DNA of 9,403 nucleotides from CAYOID01 sp964573115 (GCA_964573115.1 CAZNIP010000103.1:1-9403); one strand, 5' to 3'; shown: positions 1 through 7,656, counted from the stretch's first letter. A program made the numbers and translations. The notes: generated from the letters alone by a model not told the origin.

Positions 1-75
1 GGTTTATTGCCAACATTCAAAGCCCCCAGGAGCGTTGTTATGGCCAGAATCGCCAAGTTTGTCAGAAATGAAAGT

Positions 76-107
76 GAGAGCATAGGGACAGGCTAAATAT
101 TGCTCTC
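76..107 (+). repeat. Dispersed repeat copy 1, with its own inverted arms
   Basis: The core reads GAGAGCATAGGGACAGGCTA and continues AATATTG. It matches copy 3 at 2403-2433 almost base for base, and copies 2 and 4 more loosely. This copy is also bounded by a perfect 7-bp inverted repeat, GAGAGCA (76-82) and TGCTCTC (101-107), so it could fold as a hairpin. All four copies point the same way. REP-like sequences tied to REP-associated tyrosine transposases are a possible family, but no transposase is present in the window. Confidence 0.6.
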
Positions 108-313
108 TCGCCCATGAATGTGAGCGATTGTTTTGAAAAAGACGGACAACTCTCACCTCTATTGGGGGGACATGATGCACATCGTGTTACAGATCCAGAA
201 TGTTGACCTGGAAGAACCAGGTGAAGGGGAATTCGTCAAGCACTCAAAGGAGGCCAGGACACATAAATTGGTACGAGCTGTATAACGCATAAAACGTGCC
301 AGACATTTGGGAA

Positions 314-349
314 AGAGCAAAGGGACGGGTTGAACATTGACAATGGCCA
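314..349 (+). repeat. Dispersed repeat copy 2
   Basis: AGAGCAAAGGGACGGGTTGA followed by ACATTGACAATGGCC. It shares the GGGACGGGTTGAA-ATTGACA core and the GGCC tail with copy 4 at 9243-9277. Together they form a subclass (GGGACGGGTTGAA) distinct from copies 1 and 3 (GGGACAGGCTAAA). On the minus strand copies 2 and 4 read as similar peptides (VNVQPVP and VNFQPVP), which explains why spurious frames cover them. Confidence 0.6.
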
Positions 350-402
350 GGATGGTCTCGAATGTCTGCGCACGTGAAGAGCCAGGCCATCGCATGGCGG
401 TC

Positions 403-426
403 CGGGAGCGCTGCAGTGCAGTCCCG
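403..426 (-). terminator. Hairpin after mltF, weak terminator candidate
   Basis: CGGGA (403-407) pairs with TCCCG (422-426), and inside it CTGC (411-414) can pair with GCAG (418-421). It lies about 10 bases past the mltF stop on the minus strand. There is no T-run on the downstream side, so intrinsic termination is uncertain. Confidence 0.25.
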
Positions 427-435
427 CATCAAAGC

Positions 436-1989
436 TCAACCGCGCATGATCGTCTGGTACAAAACGTAATATTTGTTGATATTGCTCACATACCGCACCG
501 TTTCCTGCCCAATGATCCGCAAGGCGGCAAGCTCTACATTGCGGAACCATTTGTCCTTGTTGAGCCCCATCTCTTCTGCCATCCGACGCACTTTTCGAAT
601 CTTGGCCGGCCCGGCATTGTACGCGGCCAGCGCAAACCTGATCCTGTCCCGCGGACGGAGGGCCGTATCCGAGTAATAGCGGTCGATGAGAAAACGGAGA
701 TATTTGACGCCGGCGTGGACGTTGTTTGTGAGGGTGTCCACGTCGGGGATATCGATTTTCGGATCTTGGGCGGTGGAGGGGAGCACCTGCATCAATCCCA
801 CGGCCCCGGCAGCGCTTTGGGCGTCGTGCTCGAGCCCGGATTCCTGAAAGGCCATTGCGAGAATCAACAGCCAGTCGAAATTGTATTTGTCCGCGTATTT
901 CTGGATGACGGACTTGTACTCTTTGACCTTGTTCCACTGGTCGATCTCGATGGGGTTTTTCAGTTTTTCAGCACTGCTATAATAGCGGTTGAAATAGATG
1001 TTGCCGAGCAGGGTCCCTTTTTTATGGTTCTGCAGGTAGGAATTCAGGCTCTTTTTCAGCTTGGGGTTGTTCTGGCGCACCATCCAGGCGATTTGCGCTC
1101 CCTCGCGCAGGACAAGGTCGTCGTGGATGCGTATGTCGGGCAGCACCTTTGACCAGGCCCGGGCGATATGGCTGTCAGCAACGGTTCTATCGAGCGCCCC
1201 GCTGTTGACCATCTCCAGGATGCTCTCGGTTTCCAGGTTTTCACTCAAGGTGGTGATGGCGAGCGGCTTGCGCCCGTTTTCTCTGAGTCTGCCGTTGAGT
1301 TGCTGGAGGCTTTGAAAATAACTGCTGCTTTGGCGGACGTAGACTTTTTTGCCGCTCAGTCCGGCCAGATCCTCGAGCTCCGGGGTGGAGGAATGGGTGA
1401 CCAGGACCTCGTTGATGTCGGTGAGGTAGGGGGTGGTGAAGTCGACCTTGCGGCTGCGTTCCGGAGTGATGCTTAACCCTGCAGCGGCGATATCGCCGGA
1501 ACCTTTGCGGAGTTTGGGGATCAGTTCATCCCGGGCCACGGGAATGAATTCCAGGACGATCTTCAGATCCCGGTTGTCGAATTTTGTGTTCAGGAAGTCC
1601 TGGTAGCCTTTGAGCAGGGCGTATTCAAAGCCGACAAGGTGCCCCTCGGCAATGAAGAAGTTGGTGCGGTTCACCGTGGTCAAGACGCGGATATAACGTC
1701 TGTCGATGAGGCCGGGCAAATCGTCCGTGTAGGTTTCCTGTGCGTGGGCATCGAGTGGCAGTGCTGCACTGGTGTTCTGGACTGTCTGTTGAGGCGGTGC
1801 AGTTTTTTTAGCGTTCTCCTGTACGTGGGCATCGAGTCGCAGTGCGGCACTGGCGTTCTCGACTTTTTTTCGGGAAGGTGCAGTTTTTTTAGCGTCCTCT
1901 GTGCCCAAAACATACATCAGGCCGCCGAGGAGCAAGGCGACAAGTACAACCCAAAACGCTTTCGTGGTATGAATTTTACCTGGTTTCAT
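436..1989 (-). CDS. mltF: MltF-like membrane-bound lytic murein transglycosylase
   Basis: The product probably cleaves the glycan strands of peptidoglycan at the inner-membrane/periplasm face, leaving 1,6-anhydromuramyl ends. Its 517 residues run as follows. An N-terminal signal anchor lies at about residues 11-29. A low-complexity linker with a perfect-length 27-residue tandem duplication covers 33-86. A family-3 solute-binding-like domain follows at about 97-335 (for example the GDIAAAGLSITPERSRKVDF stretch near 165-184). The C-terminal soluble lytic transglycosylase domain lies at about 360-510. In it E383 of the FQESG motif is the expected catalytic acid, followed by GAVGLMQVLPSTA and, later, LAAYNAGPAKI. 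This order is the MltF order and the length is close to the family norm. The ATG at 1989 has no clear Shine-Dalgarno sequence. It overlaps by 4 bases (ATGA) the stop of a small upstream frame, so translational coupling is possible. The unusual part is the duplicated linker. Confidence 0.93.
   Translation of the reverse strand: MKPGKIHTTKAFWVVLVALLLGGLMYVLGTEDAKKTAPSRKKVENASAALRLDAHVQENAKKTAPPQQTVQNTSAALPLDAHAQETYTDDLPGLIDRRYIRVLTTVNRTNFFIAEGHLVGFEYALLKGYQDFLNTKFDNRDLKIVLEFIPVARDELIPKLRKGSGDIAAAGLSITPERSRKVDFTTPYLTDINEVLVTHSSTPELEDLAGLSGKKVYVRQSSSYFQSLQQLNGRLRENGRKPLAITTLSENLETESILEMVNSGALDRTVADSHIARAWSKVLPDIRIHDDLVLREGAQIAWMVRQNNPKLKKSLNSYLQNHKKGTLLGNIYFNRYYSSAEKLKNPIEIDQWNKVKEYKSVIQKYADKYNFDWLLILAMAFQESGLEHDAQSAAGAVGLMQVLPSTAQDPKIDIPDVDTLTNNVHAGVKYLRFLIDRYYSDTALRPRDRIRFALAAYNAGPAKIRKVRRMAEEMGLNKDKWFRNVELAALRIIGQETVRYVSNINKYYVLYQTIMRG
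1732..1893 (-). repeat. 81-bp tandem duplication inside mltF
   Basis: Two adjacent 81-bp units (1813-1893 and 1732-1812) encode residues 33-59 and 60-86. Both begin AKKTAP and contain a SAAL-LDAH-QE pattern. Substitutions are scattered through both copies, so the duplication is not very recent. It lengthens the linker between the membrane anchor and the binding domain by 27 residues without changing the frame. Confidence 0.9.
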
Positions 1990-2117
1990 GGTTGGCTGAT
2001 AGCGTATTCTGCGGATAGAGTCAAAAGAAGGTGGAAGTTTTCCTGTTTGAGGCCACGGACGGCCTCTTTGGGGCTATCTCTCGACATCATCTCCTTCGGA
2101 GTCTTCAGGCTCAGCAT
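1986..2117 (-). CDS. Possible 43-codon ORF overlapping mltF start
   Basis: An ATG at 2117 is preceded by AAGGA at roughly 10 bases. The frame ends at the TGA in the ATGA that also starts mltF. The peptide begins MLSLKTPKEMM, which resembles the N-terminus of some XRE/HipB-type antitoxins. The rest (EAVRGLKQENFHLLLTLSAE and onward) does not continue as a helix-turn-helix. It could be a leader peptide coupling translation into mltF, a decayed regulator, or chance. The evidence is the ribosome site and the 4-base overlap only. Confidence 0.25.
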   Translation of the reverse strand: MLSLKTPKEMMSRDSPKEAVRGLKQENFHLLLTLSAEYAISQP

Positions 2118-2171
2118 GCTGTTACGATCCTTTCAACGTCTATCATTTTCCGCATGAAAACATACCTTTAT

Positions 2172-2402
2172 TCAACTGTGTCCAGGACCATTCTTGAGAC
2201 GCAGCTCCTTGACCCAGCAGTAGAGCACGGGGACGACAAACACGGTCAGGATGGCGAAGATCATGCCCCCGAAGGAGGGGATGGCCATGGGGACCATGAT
2301 GTCCGAGCCCCGGCCGGTTGAGGTCAGGATGGGCAGCAGGGCCAGGATGGTCGTGGCCGAGGTCATCAGGGCCGGCCGGATGCGCCGGGTGGCCCCATGG
2401 AT
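2172..2402 (-). pseudogene. C-terminal fragment of CusA-type RND metal efflux pump
   Basis: About 77 residues match the extreme C-terminus of heavy-metal-efflux RND permeases. GATRRIRPALMTSATTILAL leads into the last transmembrane helices (PSFGGMIFAILTVFVVPVLY) and a short cytoplasmic tail ending at the TGA at 2172. The full family protein has about 1,000-1,050 residues, so more than 90 percent is missing. Homology stops at the edge of the dispersed repeat at 2403. The frame stays open through the repeat (LACPFAL), but that part is not pump sequence. No CusB or CusC partner gene is visible. The fragment could make at most two membrane helices and is unlikely to be functional. Confidence 0.85.
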
Positions 2403-2433
2403 GAGAGCGAAGGGACAGGCTAAATATTGACAC
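2403..2433 (+). repeat. Dispersed repeat copy 3, at the cusA breakpoint
   Basis: GAGAGCGAAGGGACAGGCTA followed by AATATTGACAC. It is closest to copy 1. On the left it abuts the point where RND-pump homology ends. On the right, 4 bases later, is the ribosome-binding site of the lipoprotein gene. The repeat therefore sits exactly at a junction between two unrelated sequences. Confidence 0.65.
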
Positions 2434-2436
2434 TAC

Positions 2437-2443
2437 GGGAGGA
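2437..2443 (+). promoter_or_regulatory. Strong ribosome-binding site for the lipoprotein gene
   Basis: GGGAGGA lies 6 bases before the ATG at 2450 and fixes that start. No clear sigma-70 promoter can be placed between the repeat and this site, so the promoter must lie in the repeat or in the cusA remnant. Confidence 0.7.
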
Positions 2444-2449
2444 CATGGG

Positions 2450-3394
2450 ATGTCGAGACGTCTGGGAATTTTCATGCTCATCTGGATGCTTGTTGTATTG
2501 CCCCTGCTTGGAGGATGTGCAGGGAAAAATGGCATGGGCAAGAAGCAGACAGCCGGCACGGCCATTGGTACGTTGGCAGGGGGCATTGCCGGGAGCTTTT
2601 TTGGATCGGGCAGAGGCAGGGTGGCGGCCATTGCCGCAGGGGCCCTGGCTGGTGCCGCCCTGGGAAACTACATCGGGTCGGTCCTGGACGAAAGAGATCG
2701 GCAAGCCGTGGCTGCGGAGACAGTCAACACATTGTCGACGGCAAAAGACGGCCAGACGAGCACATGGTCCAACCCTGAAAGTGGTGCGTCAGCCAACATC
2801 ACTGTAGACAAGACCGAAACCGTACAACGCAAAGTGCCCATCGTCAGAGAAAAATACGTGGCCAGCCCGGGTGAGTTGGTGCTCATCAACACCAGGCACG
2901 AGGCCCTCAAGACCTCAAATGTTCGCTGCGGTCCCGGAACGAATTACAAGGCAGTCAACATGCTCAAAAAGGGAGAGGTTGTCATGGTGGTGGGCCAGGT
3001 CAAAGACCGGAACTGGTACATGGTGGGTCGTGAAGGAAGATCCATCGGCTATGTCTACACGAGTCTGCTGCACGAGGTGCAAGCCGCGGGAACTGATTTT
3101 GGGCAAGAGCACGAAGAAACAGTGGCGGCTTCAGAAACAAAAGATGCATCCCAAAAGGAAGCTTCACCTCCTGTCTCTAGTGCTGAACAGAGTGTGCTGC
3201 GCACAGAGGCCCTTGACCTCGACGACATCGAGGCTTCAATGAACCTGGAAGAACAGGGTCTGGTGGCCGAGGAAGTCGTGGCCGAAACTGAAGTCCGCAC
3301 ATTGACCGTGGAAGTGGAGAACAAAGAAGGGCAGACCGAGACAAACACCTTCCGGGCCAGCAAGGGTGGCGATGGGGCCTGGGAGGTCATCTGA
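2450..3394 (+). CDS. Glycine-zipper, SH3-domain outer-membrane lipoprotein
   Basis: A 314-residue exported lipoprotein. The N-terminus has a basic start, a hydrophobic core and a lipobox LGGC with the lipidated cysteine at C23. Residues about 34-80 are a glycine-zipper segment (TAGTAIGTLAGGIAGSFFGS, then AGALAGAALGNYIGSVLDER) like the 17-kDa surface antigen family, which inserts into or packs against membranes. Residues about 145-208 form a bacterial SH3 domain (NVRCGPGTNYKAV, GEVVMVVGQVKDRNWYMV, IGYVYTSLL), a fold that commonly binds cell-wall peptides. The tail from about 210 to 314 is acidic and low-complexity. A structural or wall-anchoring role at the outer membrane is the likely job; no catalytic residues are seen. 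The gene converges on the large minus-strand gene and shares its terminator. Confidence 0.85.
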   Translation: MSRRLGIFMLIWMLVVLPLLGGCAGKNGMGKKQTAGTAIGTLAGGIAGSFFGSGRGRVAAIAAGALAGAALGNYIGSVLDERDRQAVAAETVNTLSTAKDGQTSTWSNPESGASANITVDKTETVQRKVPIVREKYVASPGELVLINTRHEALKTSNVRCGPGTNYKAVNMLKKGEVVMVVGQVKDRNWYMVGREGRSIGYVYTSLLHEVQAAGTDFGQEHEETVAASETKDASQKEASPPVSSAEQSVLRTEALDLDDIEASMNLEEQGLVAEEVVAETEVRTLTVEVENKEGQTETNTFRASKGGDGAWEVI

Positions 3395-3417
3395 CCCGCA
3401 AAAAGGCAACCAAAGAC

Positions 3418-3453
3418 AAAAGGCCCGGCAGACAAATGTCCGCCGGGCCTTTT
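3418..3453. terminator. Bidirectional intrinsic terminator
   Basis: Perfect 12-base arms AAAAGGCCCGGC (3418-3429) and GCCGGGCCTTTT (3442-3453) with a 12-base loop. The stem has a GC core flanked by A-runs on the left and T-runs on the right, so it works in both directions. It sits 24 bases after the plus-strand lipoprotein stop and 8 bases after the minus-strand large-gene stop. Confidence 0.92.
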
Positions 3454-3460
3454 GCATGGT

Positions 3461-6400
3461 TCATCTGTTCAGGGTTATGGCCGCGGACATGAGCTGGCCC
3501 ATGTCCTCTGTCACTTCGACCACACTCTTTCCGCCGGTGATGAGCCGGATCTTCCGGTCAGCCTCCAACGGGCTGATCTTCATGGACCCCATGTCCTCCA
3601 GCACGTTGGAAACCTTGTTCCAGTAGTTTTTGTGCTTCTCCCACACAGCAAAGCTCTTGGTACCCTGTTTGGGCCTGTTCTTGTCCAGCAGGGGCATGAG
3701 CTTGCCCTTGGCGTCTTTGGCGGTGCCCCGGGCAATTTCCACATACTTCTCCACCCTGCCGAACTCAGGGTTGTCCCTCAGGTCCCAGGCCTTGGACTGT
3801 GACACGTCTCCAGACTGCTGGGCCCAGCCCTTGTCCGCCTGGAGCACGCCGTTCTTTTCCAGCACCTTCAAGTCTGCGTAGGCCTCGTGGTGCTTGGAGG
3901 TGGTCACTGACTCAAAGGAGCGGGAGGAGCTTTGACCGGTTTCTGCAGCATAAGCCCTGTTCCAGTGCTCCTGGGCTTCGGCCTGCCAGGTAACCACAGG
4001 CACGGGCTCACCTTTCTTGGTCAGCCAGGGTTGAAATGTACCTTTGTCATCAAACCAGGGTTTTTCCTTGAGCGCGATATCGTAGTCCATGTTCACGCTC
4101 CTGCCGCTGGCCCTGTTGCGGATGGGCACCATCTCCTGAGTCTTCCAACCTTCTTCCCACATGGCTTTCCTGAAGCGTTTCTCCACTCGTGTGTGGACCC
4201 GGTCCATGGAGTTGCAGTATCGCTTGACAATCTGGCCATTCTTGGGGTTGCGCTGCAGGTTCTTCATCATGATTTTGGCCTGGGGCGAGGCATGCACTTT
4301 GGCGGCCCGGTCATCCAGCTCCCGGAGCAGCTTTTTGATCTCCTTAGGAGGAGCCTTGGCCTTGCGGGCCTTTTGCAGCTTCTGGAAGGTTTTCTTGTAG
4401 GAGGTCACCCGGGTCCGGCCATCAGCGACCCTGGCCCGGAAGGCTTTGACCTCCTGATCGGTGAGGGGGCGGTTGAACCCGTCACCGGTTCGGCCTTTCC
4501 GCTTCTTGCTGATCAGAGCTGAGGCGGATGTGTCCCCGGTTCCTGGTTTCCCTGACTTGGAGGCCTTGCCCAGCTTGCCAGGTGATTTTGGGGCAGTGGC
4601 AAACCGGTTGGAGATCCGGCCCACCGCGAACTGGGTGCCTTTGTCGATGGCCACCGCCTTGGTCATCTTCCAGGTGGCCCCTGCCAGAGCGTCAAAGATA
4701 TCGCCGTCCTTGCCCGATTCCTCAAATCCGCGATAGAAGTCCACAGCCATAGAGGTGGCGTCATTGTAGGAACCGGCCACTCGAAGAAAGGCCTCCTTCA
4801 CCCCGTCCTCCTCGTAGCCCCGGAAGGCCGTGGCCACAGTGCCGGTGACCTTGTTGTACGATTCGGCCACCCGCAGCACGGACTCTTTGACCCCGCCCTC
4901 CGCATAGCCAGTGGCCCCTTTATAGGCCACGTACACGGACTGGCCGCCGAGCATTGAGGTATACTCCATGGCCTGGTCAGCCCGTTTCTTGACTGAAACA
5001 GCTGTCTGAAGCCCGGCGTCGGCCCAGGCAGCATCGACCTCAGCCTTGTTCCGCTCTGCCTCCCAGTAGTTTTCAGCCATGGAGTAGAGCTTGCCGACAA
5101 CACGTCTGGCCCTTTCGGCATCGAGGTTGGCCATGAGTTCGGGTCCAAGATGTGTGTCTGCCGCATTGCGGATCTTTCGAGCCTCCTCTTCGGGCATACG
5201 TTCGGCCAGCTTGTAGGCATTGTCCACGGCTTTGGAGACCGTCTCCATCTTCCGCTGGTCCTGAGCTATTTTCTGGATGAAACGGGACTTGGCGTAGTCG
5301 TCAAAAGGGGAACGGCTGTGCACCAGCTTGCCGGTCTTTAATGAGGCGATGCGGTCTCGCTCGGACTGGAGGTTGGATTCACCCTGGAGTATACGCTGCT
5401 GCAGGGCATGCCGGCGGGCCGGGTCCTTTTCCCTGGCCAGCTCTGACCGATCTTTTTTCAGGTGCCTGGAGATGATGGCGATATTTCCCTCGTGAAAGGC
5501 CACGGCTTCACGGTCGAGCTCTTGCCGCTCTTCCAGCTCCTTGTCGTCCACCATGTGCAGGGGGACATCACCTTTTGATGCGTCATCGGCATTCAGGTTT
5601 CCGGTCTCTTTCACCGTCTGACCCTTGTCCTGGTCCTTCTGGCTTCTGGAAGTGTTCGCAATCCCGCCGTGCTCGTTGAGCAGGGCCTGCAGCCGGTCCA
5701 GATCAGTTTGAGCATCCTTCCCCCATTCCCCGGTTTTGAGCCACTCCATGGATGCGGAAAGAAAGGCCGGGCGCATTCTGTAGTGAAGCCGAATATCGCT
5801 GAGGGTATCCATGGTGAATGATTTGGAAAGCGAGTCACCCACAGAATCAGCAAGCCTTTGGATGTCTTCTTTGGCCGAACCCGAGGGCGCCTGGTTCATT
5901 GCGGCCTGTCTGCGCTTTTCAGCCAGCGCAGCCAGCTTTTTTTTGGTTTCCCTTTCGTAAAGCTCAAGGGAAGCGCCTGGGAAAACCGGCAGGACATCTC
6001 CTGTTTGACGCTGGGCAACGATGGTCCAGGAGTCTCCGTCATCCTCTTCGACATGCAGCCTGAAGGAGTCTTTGGCGAAACCTTCAATCATGTTGAACTT
6101 CTCAATGGGCAAGAGATTTAAATACCTCTCAGGAGTTTCTTCTTCAGGGTCGTCAAGAAAAATGCCCCGAAAGCGAGGAGTCTCCCCTTGGGCGGCCACG
6201 TTATAAACCGTGAAGATGCAGGGTTCCTTTTTGACCGAGGTGAGACCGAACACCCCGTCGGAGTATTTAGTATACCCAACCCAGACGCCTTCAGGTCCTT
6301 GAGCTGGGTTCAGAAGCGAGCGCACGTAATCTTTCGAGCGACGATAGCCCTTTTGGGCCTCCGCCATCTGTGCTGCAGCATCTGGTGGATCGCCCAGATC

Positions 6401-7420
6401 GGCGATCTTTTTGGCCACTCTGTCCAGCCGATTCTGCAGAGAGTAGAGCAGGGACCGATGGCGCGAAGCCAGGCTCAGGAATTGGCGGGTCAGAGGTTCG
6501 TCATTGAGTTCCGCGGCCCAGCCGGCCTCGATCATGGCTTGCTCCAGAACCCCGGATGTTCGGTTGATGGCAGTGCGTAACCCCAGAAATTCACCCAGCA
6601 GAGGATTGAGCGCGTTCAGGTAGTCCACGCATTCTCTGCTGGGAAAGCCTCGCATCGCTGTCCACTTTTTGCGGAAGAGCTCTTCCTGCTCTGCAGACAT
6701 TCGGCCGTAGAGCATGTGTGCGGCCTGCTGGGCAGCAGCAACGGCCCCGTCCCACTGCTTCTGGGTGATGGTCTCTATGTCCACAAAGGGCGACGGCCTC
6801 ATGGGTGGCACGGAGAGGCGCACCTTTGCCATCTCCTGCAAACGTTGCCGGGCGGCAGTGGATTGGTCCTCCTGCCATGCATCAGCGCGATTGAGGCCAG
6901 CCAAAAAATCGAGCACGAAGCCTGGGATTTCTTCAACAGTGCCTGCAGGGACCACAATGTTCACGTTGTAGCTTTCCCCCTGGCCAGGGGGAAAAAAGAC
7001 GAAAACCCTCTTCTTCTTGCCTTGGTAGGTCAAATATGGGCTTTGATCCACTCCCAGGACCCGCGCCTGGGCTGCTGTGCGCAGAGCCGTTCCGGTGTAA
7101 CCCGGCTTAGCTTCATACTCCTTCTTCAACCGTTCAAGAACAGCCTGGGATGCGGATAAGTCGGAGACCTGTTCCTCGACGGTAGACACAGTGACCACCG
7201 CGAGCAGCCCGTCGAACTTTGCTGCAAAGGTGGTCAACGGTTGCCCCTGGTCTTCCTTTTGCGGCAGACGAAACCAGCCGGGAGGAACCTCAAAGACAAG
7301 TTCGCGCCATTCAGCCAGCTCGCCGCCAACCGGCACAGCCTTGCCTGCAGAGGCTGGAGCGGCCATCAGGCTCAAAAAAAATAGGATCACAGCACAGGAA
7401 AGACTGGAAATTCGTCTCAT
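3461..7420 (-). CDS. Very large exported protein of unknown function, 1319 residues
   Basis: I do not recognise the full-length family. A Sec signal peptide covers residues 1-25 (basic start, LSCAVILFFLSLMAAPASA, cleavage expected after A25). Residues about 36-178 look like a compact alpha/beta domain opening with FEVPPGW (43-49), in the style of DcrB/PsbP-like exported domains. A helical region (about 190-370) and a beta-rich segment (about 375-485) follow. About 625-695 is a highly charged probable coiled coil (EERQELDREAVAF onward). Residues 843-902 are two tandem 30-residue repeats. A glycine/lysine/serine-rich linker (about 940-985) leads to a C-terminal domain (about 985-1319) with RASGRSVNMDYDIAL (1103-1117) and SKHHEAYADL (1175-1184). 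The long modular body, linker and distinct C-terminal domain resemble secreted polymorphic-toxin architecture, but no known toxin domain is identified. GGGAG upstream supports the ATG at 7420. Two small membrane-protein genes lie upstream on the same strand. Confidence 0.85.
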   Translation of the reverse strand: MRRISSLSCAVILFFLSLMAAPASAGKAVPVGGELAEWRELVFEVPPGWFRLPQKEDQGQPLTTFAAKFDGLLAVVTVSTVEEQVSDLSASQAVLERLKKEYEAKPGYTGTALRTAAQARVLGVDQSPYLTYQGKKKRVFVFFPPGQGESYNVNIVVPAGTVEEIPGFVLDFLAGLNRADAWQEDQSTAARQRLQEMAKVRLSVPPMRPSPFVDIETITQKQWDGAVAAAQQAAHMLYGRMSAEQEELFRKKWTAMRGFPSRECVDYLNALNPLLGEFLGLRTAINRTSGVLEQAMIEAGWAAELNDEPLTRQFLSLASRHRSLLYSLQNRLDRVAKKIADLGDPPDAAAQMAEAQKGYRRSKDYVRSLLNPAQGPEGVWVGYTKYSDGVFGLTSVKKEPCIFTVYNVAAQGETPRFRGIFLDDPEEETPERYLNLLPIEKFNMIEGFAKDSFRLHVEEDDGDSWTIVAQRQTGDVLPVFPGASLELYERETKKKLAALAEKRRQAAMNQAPSGSAKEDIQRLADSVGDSLSKSFTMDTLSDIRLHYRMRPAFLSASMEWLKTGEWGKDAQTDLDRLQALLNEHGGIANTSRSQKDQDKGQTVKETGNLNADDASKGDVPLHMVDDKELEERQELDREAVAFHEGNIAIISRHLKKDRSELAREKDPARRHALQQRILQGESNLQSERDRIASLKTGKLVHSRSPFDDYAKSRFIQKIAQDQRKMETVSKAVDNAYKLAERMPEEEARKIRNAADTHLGPELMANLDAERARRVVGKLYSMAENYWEAERNKAEVDAAWADAGLQTAVSVKKRADQAMEYTSMLGGQSVYVAYKGATGYAEGGVKESVLRVAESYNKVTGTVATAFRGYEEDGVKEAFLRVAGSYNDATSMAVDFYRGFEESGKDGDIFDALAGATWKMTKAVAIDKGTQFAVGRISNRFATAPKSPGKLGKASKSGKPGTGDTSASALISKKRKGRTGDGFNRPLTDQEVKAFRARVADGRTRVTSYKKTFQKLQKARKAKAPPKEIKKLLRELDDRAAKVHASPQAKIMMKNLQRNPKNGQIVKRYCNSMDRVHTRVEKRFRKAMWEEGWKTQEMVPIRNRASGRSVNMDYDIALKEKPWFDDKGTFQPWLTKKGEPVPVVTWQAEAQEHWNRAYAAETGQSSSRSFESVTTSKHHEAYADLKVLEKNGVLQADKGWAQQSGDVSQSKAWDLRDNPEFGRVEKYVEIARGTAKDAKGKLMPLLDKNRPKQGTKSFAVWEKHKNYWNKVSNVLEDMGSMKISPLEADRKIRLITGGKSVVEVTEDMGQLMSAAITLNR
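4715..4894 (-). repeat. 90-bp tandem repeat in the large exported-protein gene
   Basis: Two adjacent 90-bp units (4805-4894 and 4715-4804) encode residues 843-872 and 873-902. Each starts GVKE, keeps LRVA-SYN in the middle and ends with a RGYEED or RGFEES motif. A weaker match (AYKGATGYAEG) just before unit 1 may be the tail of a third, older unit. The pattern suggests amphipathic helical hairpins. Confidence 0.8.
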
Positions 7421-7458
7421 GATCGCTCCCGTCCAATGTGTTCGAGTGATGGCAGGGC

Positions 7459-7656
7459 TCAGTCGTCTCCGTCGCTAGAACCGCCATCATCATCCAGACC
7501 ATGATCGCTAGATGGACTGTGTAAGTATGCCTCTTCCCGGGTTATTCCTCTTGCTCTTCGCCGTCTCTTCTTTGCGCTTGATTTCATGACCAGGGCGACA
7601 AAAGCCAACATGATGAGCAGACCAATAATGTGTTCAGGGTTCACTGGGGCCTCCAT
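7459..7656 (-). CDS. Small single-pass membrane protein, unknown
   Basis: A 65-residue protein from the ATG at 7656. A TTG start at 7698 would add 14 residues but those are not membrane-like. Residues about 9-24 (HIIGLLIMLAFVALVM) form one transmembrane helix, followed directly by KSSAKKRRRRARG, which would hold the C-terminal half in the cytoplasm. The tail ends in an acidic Asp/Ser/Gly cluster (GLDDDGGSSDGDD). No clear ribosome site precedes the ATG. The stop is 38 bases before the large exported-protein ATG, so the two are probably co-transcribed. I do not recognise a family. A role in handling or anchoring the exported protein is inferred only from position. Confidence 0.55.
   Translation of the reverse strand: MEAPVNPEHIIGLLIMLAFVALVMKSSAKKRRRRARGITREEAYLHSPSSDHGLDDDGGSSDGDD

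Larger units (their letters stand above)
1..435. other. Left-end region without a convincing gene
   Basis: No reading frame here has family-like sequence. The only tolerable small frame is plus 172-285 (37 codons, preceded by a G-run about 3 bases before the ATG). It matches nothing I recognise and I do not call it. The region holds two copies of the dispersed repeat described separately (76-107 and 314-349) and a hairpin just past the mltF stop (403-426). The stretch looks like intergenic DNA built from rearranged or repeat-derived pieces. Confidence 0.5.

Noticed and set aside
172..285. 37-codon plus-strand frame with a G-run before its ATG
   Set aside because: The G-run is too close to the ATG for a good ribosome site, the peptide is unfamiliar, and nothing else supports coding.
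236..937. Long minus-strand frame of 233 codons
   Set aside because: It lies in another frame of the same strand as mltF, is rich in Arg/Pro/Gly as expected for a GC-rich shadow, and has no family-like motif.
337..1152. Plus-strand frame of 271 codons opposite mltF
   Set aside because: It is the antisense shadow of a clearly real transglycosylase gene and has no ribosome site or recognisable domain.
2421..2432. TTGACA within repeat copies as promoter -35 elements
   Set aside because: In copy 3 no -10 fits before the lipoprotein start at a usable distance. The motif is part of the repeat consensus rather than a placed promoter.
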